A DNA stretch of 7,549 bases from Prevotellaceae bacterium UBA1746. Lineage in GTDB: Bacteria > Bacteroidota > Bacteroidia > Bacteroidales > Bacteroidaceae. The stretch spans positions 1 through 7,549 of the forward strand of contig DCHS01000043.1 of NCBI GenBank assembly GCA_002314875.1, read 5' to 3'. The position numbers were made by a program, and so were the translations under genes. Below, one piece after another: positions 6,965 through 7,549 of this stretch. The notes under the pieces were generated by a model. That model did not search any database, was not told the DNA's origin, and saw only the letters and a program-made list of their open reading frames with translations. How positions within the stretch are numbered: position 1 is the stretch's first letter; every line of letters begins with the position of its first letter.

Positions 6965-6979
6965 GGTGTAAATCAGAAC

Positions 6980-7021
6980 ATGAAGCGCCCTGCATACCAA
7001 TTGGTGTGCAGGGCGCTTTAT
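6980..7021. terminator. Strong intrinsic terminator between convergent genes
   Basis: Arms 6980-7000 and 7001-7021 pair at all 21 positions, with only two G-T wobbles. The core is AAGCGCCCTGCA against TGCAGGGCGCTT, around a central AATT that would form the turn. On the plus strand it is followed by T-rich sequence (7018-7038), as needed to end the operon at 4105-6964. On the minus strand the following tract is less T-rich, but the hairpin also lies just beyond the stop of the convergent gene's neighbour region and could hinder antisense read-through there. Confidence 0.9.
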
Positions 7022-7042
7022 CTTTTAACTTTTATCTTTAAA

Positions 7043-7549
7043 TCATTCAACGGGGTCGAAACCATCATCGGAACGGAGACCACGTGTGAAGACTTCGCGG
7101 AAGACTTCGAGGGACTCGGGATTGTTTTCTGCGAAACTCTCGATGTGGCGCTTACGCTTGTCCTCGAGGATTTCATCAACAGCGATGAGAATACCGGTTT
7201 CTTCAACATCACCAAACTCGTCGTTGATGGCAGTACCAAATACGCGCATGGTGGGAGAGAGATTCATATAGGCATTTACAAGAGGCGGAATGTTGTAGCC
7301 ACGACTACGGACAGCTTTGTTGAGGACGCGGAAATCTGCTCGGAAATCGTCTTCTACGAAAAGTTCCTTCAACTTTTCTTCTGGGGTTTCCAACTGGATG
7401 GGCGTCTCAGCCTTTACCAGACCATCACGGTCACCGAAATGGCGCTTCAAGAAGTAAAGAATCATATCGCGGGCTTCACGATCGAAACTCGGGTACATGG
7501 TCATCTTACCGAAGAAATATTTCAGGTCGGGAATGAGTATCGTCAGTGC
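7043..7549 (-). CDS. C-terminal part of a GNAT/OlsB-like N-acyltransferase (hemolysin/GlsB-like), partial
   Basis: The frame is open from the right edge to a stop at 7043-7045, giving 168 residues; the N-terminus and start lie outside. It opens ALTILIPDLKYFFGKMTMYPSF, then EARDMILYFLKRHFGD, later RGYNIPPLVNAYMNLSP, FGTAINDEFGDVEETGILI and a charged tail. I recognise these as the C-terminal half of a Bacteroidetes protein of about 330 residues, often annotated hemolysin or GNAT-family acetyltransferase. GlsB, which N-acylates glycine in Bacteroides glycine-lipid synthesis, belongs to this group. The catalytic GNAT core is largely outside, so activity cannot be checked here. The internal ATG at 7504 is not the start: the family segment YFFGKMTMYP spans it. 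It is convergent with the operon ending at 6964. The identification rests on recalled family motifs, so the exact substrate is uncertain. Confidence 0.65.
   Translation of the reverse strand, partial: ALTILIPDLKYFFGKMTMYPSFDREARDMILYFLKRHFGDRDGLVKAETPIQLETPEEKLKELFVEDDFRADFRVLNKAVRSRGYNIPPLVNAYMNLSPTMRVFGTAINDEFGDVEETGILIAVDEILEDKRKRHIESFAENNPESLEVFREVFTRGLRSDDGFDPVE

Noticed and set aside
7043..7504. Reading the right-edge gene as a complete 153-residue protein starting at 7504
   Set aside because: The frame stays open to the window edge, and a recognisable family segment crosses that ATG, so it is an internal Met.

Overview
The window reads as a chromosomal stretch of a Bacteroidales bacterium, most likely Prevotella-like (Prevotellaceae). 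Evidence for this is the TamL-type lipoprotein Omp85 protein, a YycJ-type metallo-hydrolase and a Bacteroidetes-style hemolysin/GlsB-like acyltransferase. There is also an almost complete lack of Shine-Dalgarno sequences, and perfect matches to the Bacteroidetes -7 promoter box TAnnTTTG in front of three transcription units. I see no tRNA, rRNA, insertion sequence, phage gene or CRISPR array. Gene density is high and the base composition looks even, so this looks like ordinary housekeeping and envelope chromosome.

Layout: (1) 1-634, minus strand: a secreted protein of unknown function, cut by the left edge, rich in Tyr/Trp/Arg and ending in a 14-residue Asn/Gly/His repeat. Its likely promoter is at 694-724. 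(2) 802-4009, minus strand: a two-gene unit, tamL (outer-membrane Omp85 lipoprotein) followed after 43 nt by a YycJ/WalJ-like metallo-beta-lactamase-fold hydrolase. (3) 4019-4057: a divergent promoter region in which the minus promoter of tamL and the plus promoter of the next operon overlap. (4) 4105-6964, plus strand: a tightly coupled three-gene operon. It encodes a TrmH/SpoU-family rRNA methyltransferase, a membrane-anchored family 2 glycosyltransferase and a secreted protein with a degenerate aspartyl-protease-like fold. The junctions overlap by 1 nt and 4 nt. (5) 6980-7021: a perfect 21-bp inverted repeat acting as terminator between convergent genes. (6) 7043-7549, minus strand: the C-terminal part of a GNAT/OlsB-like N-acyltransferase, cut by the right edge.

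Taken together, four of the seven genes probably concern the cell envelope: outer-membrane assembly, glycan or lipid synthesis, and secreted proteins. The methyltransferase and the metallo-hydrolase are general housekeeping. The least understood parts are the repeat-bearing secreted protein at the left edge and the apparently catalysis-altered protease-like protein coupled to the glycosyltransferase. I found no strong evidence for a complete new multi-gene system.
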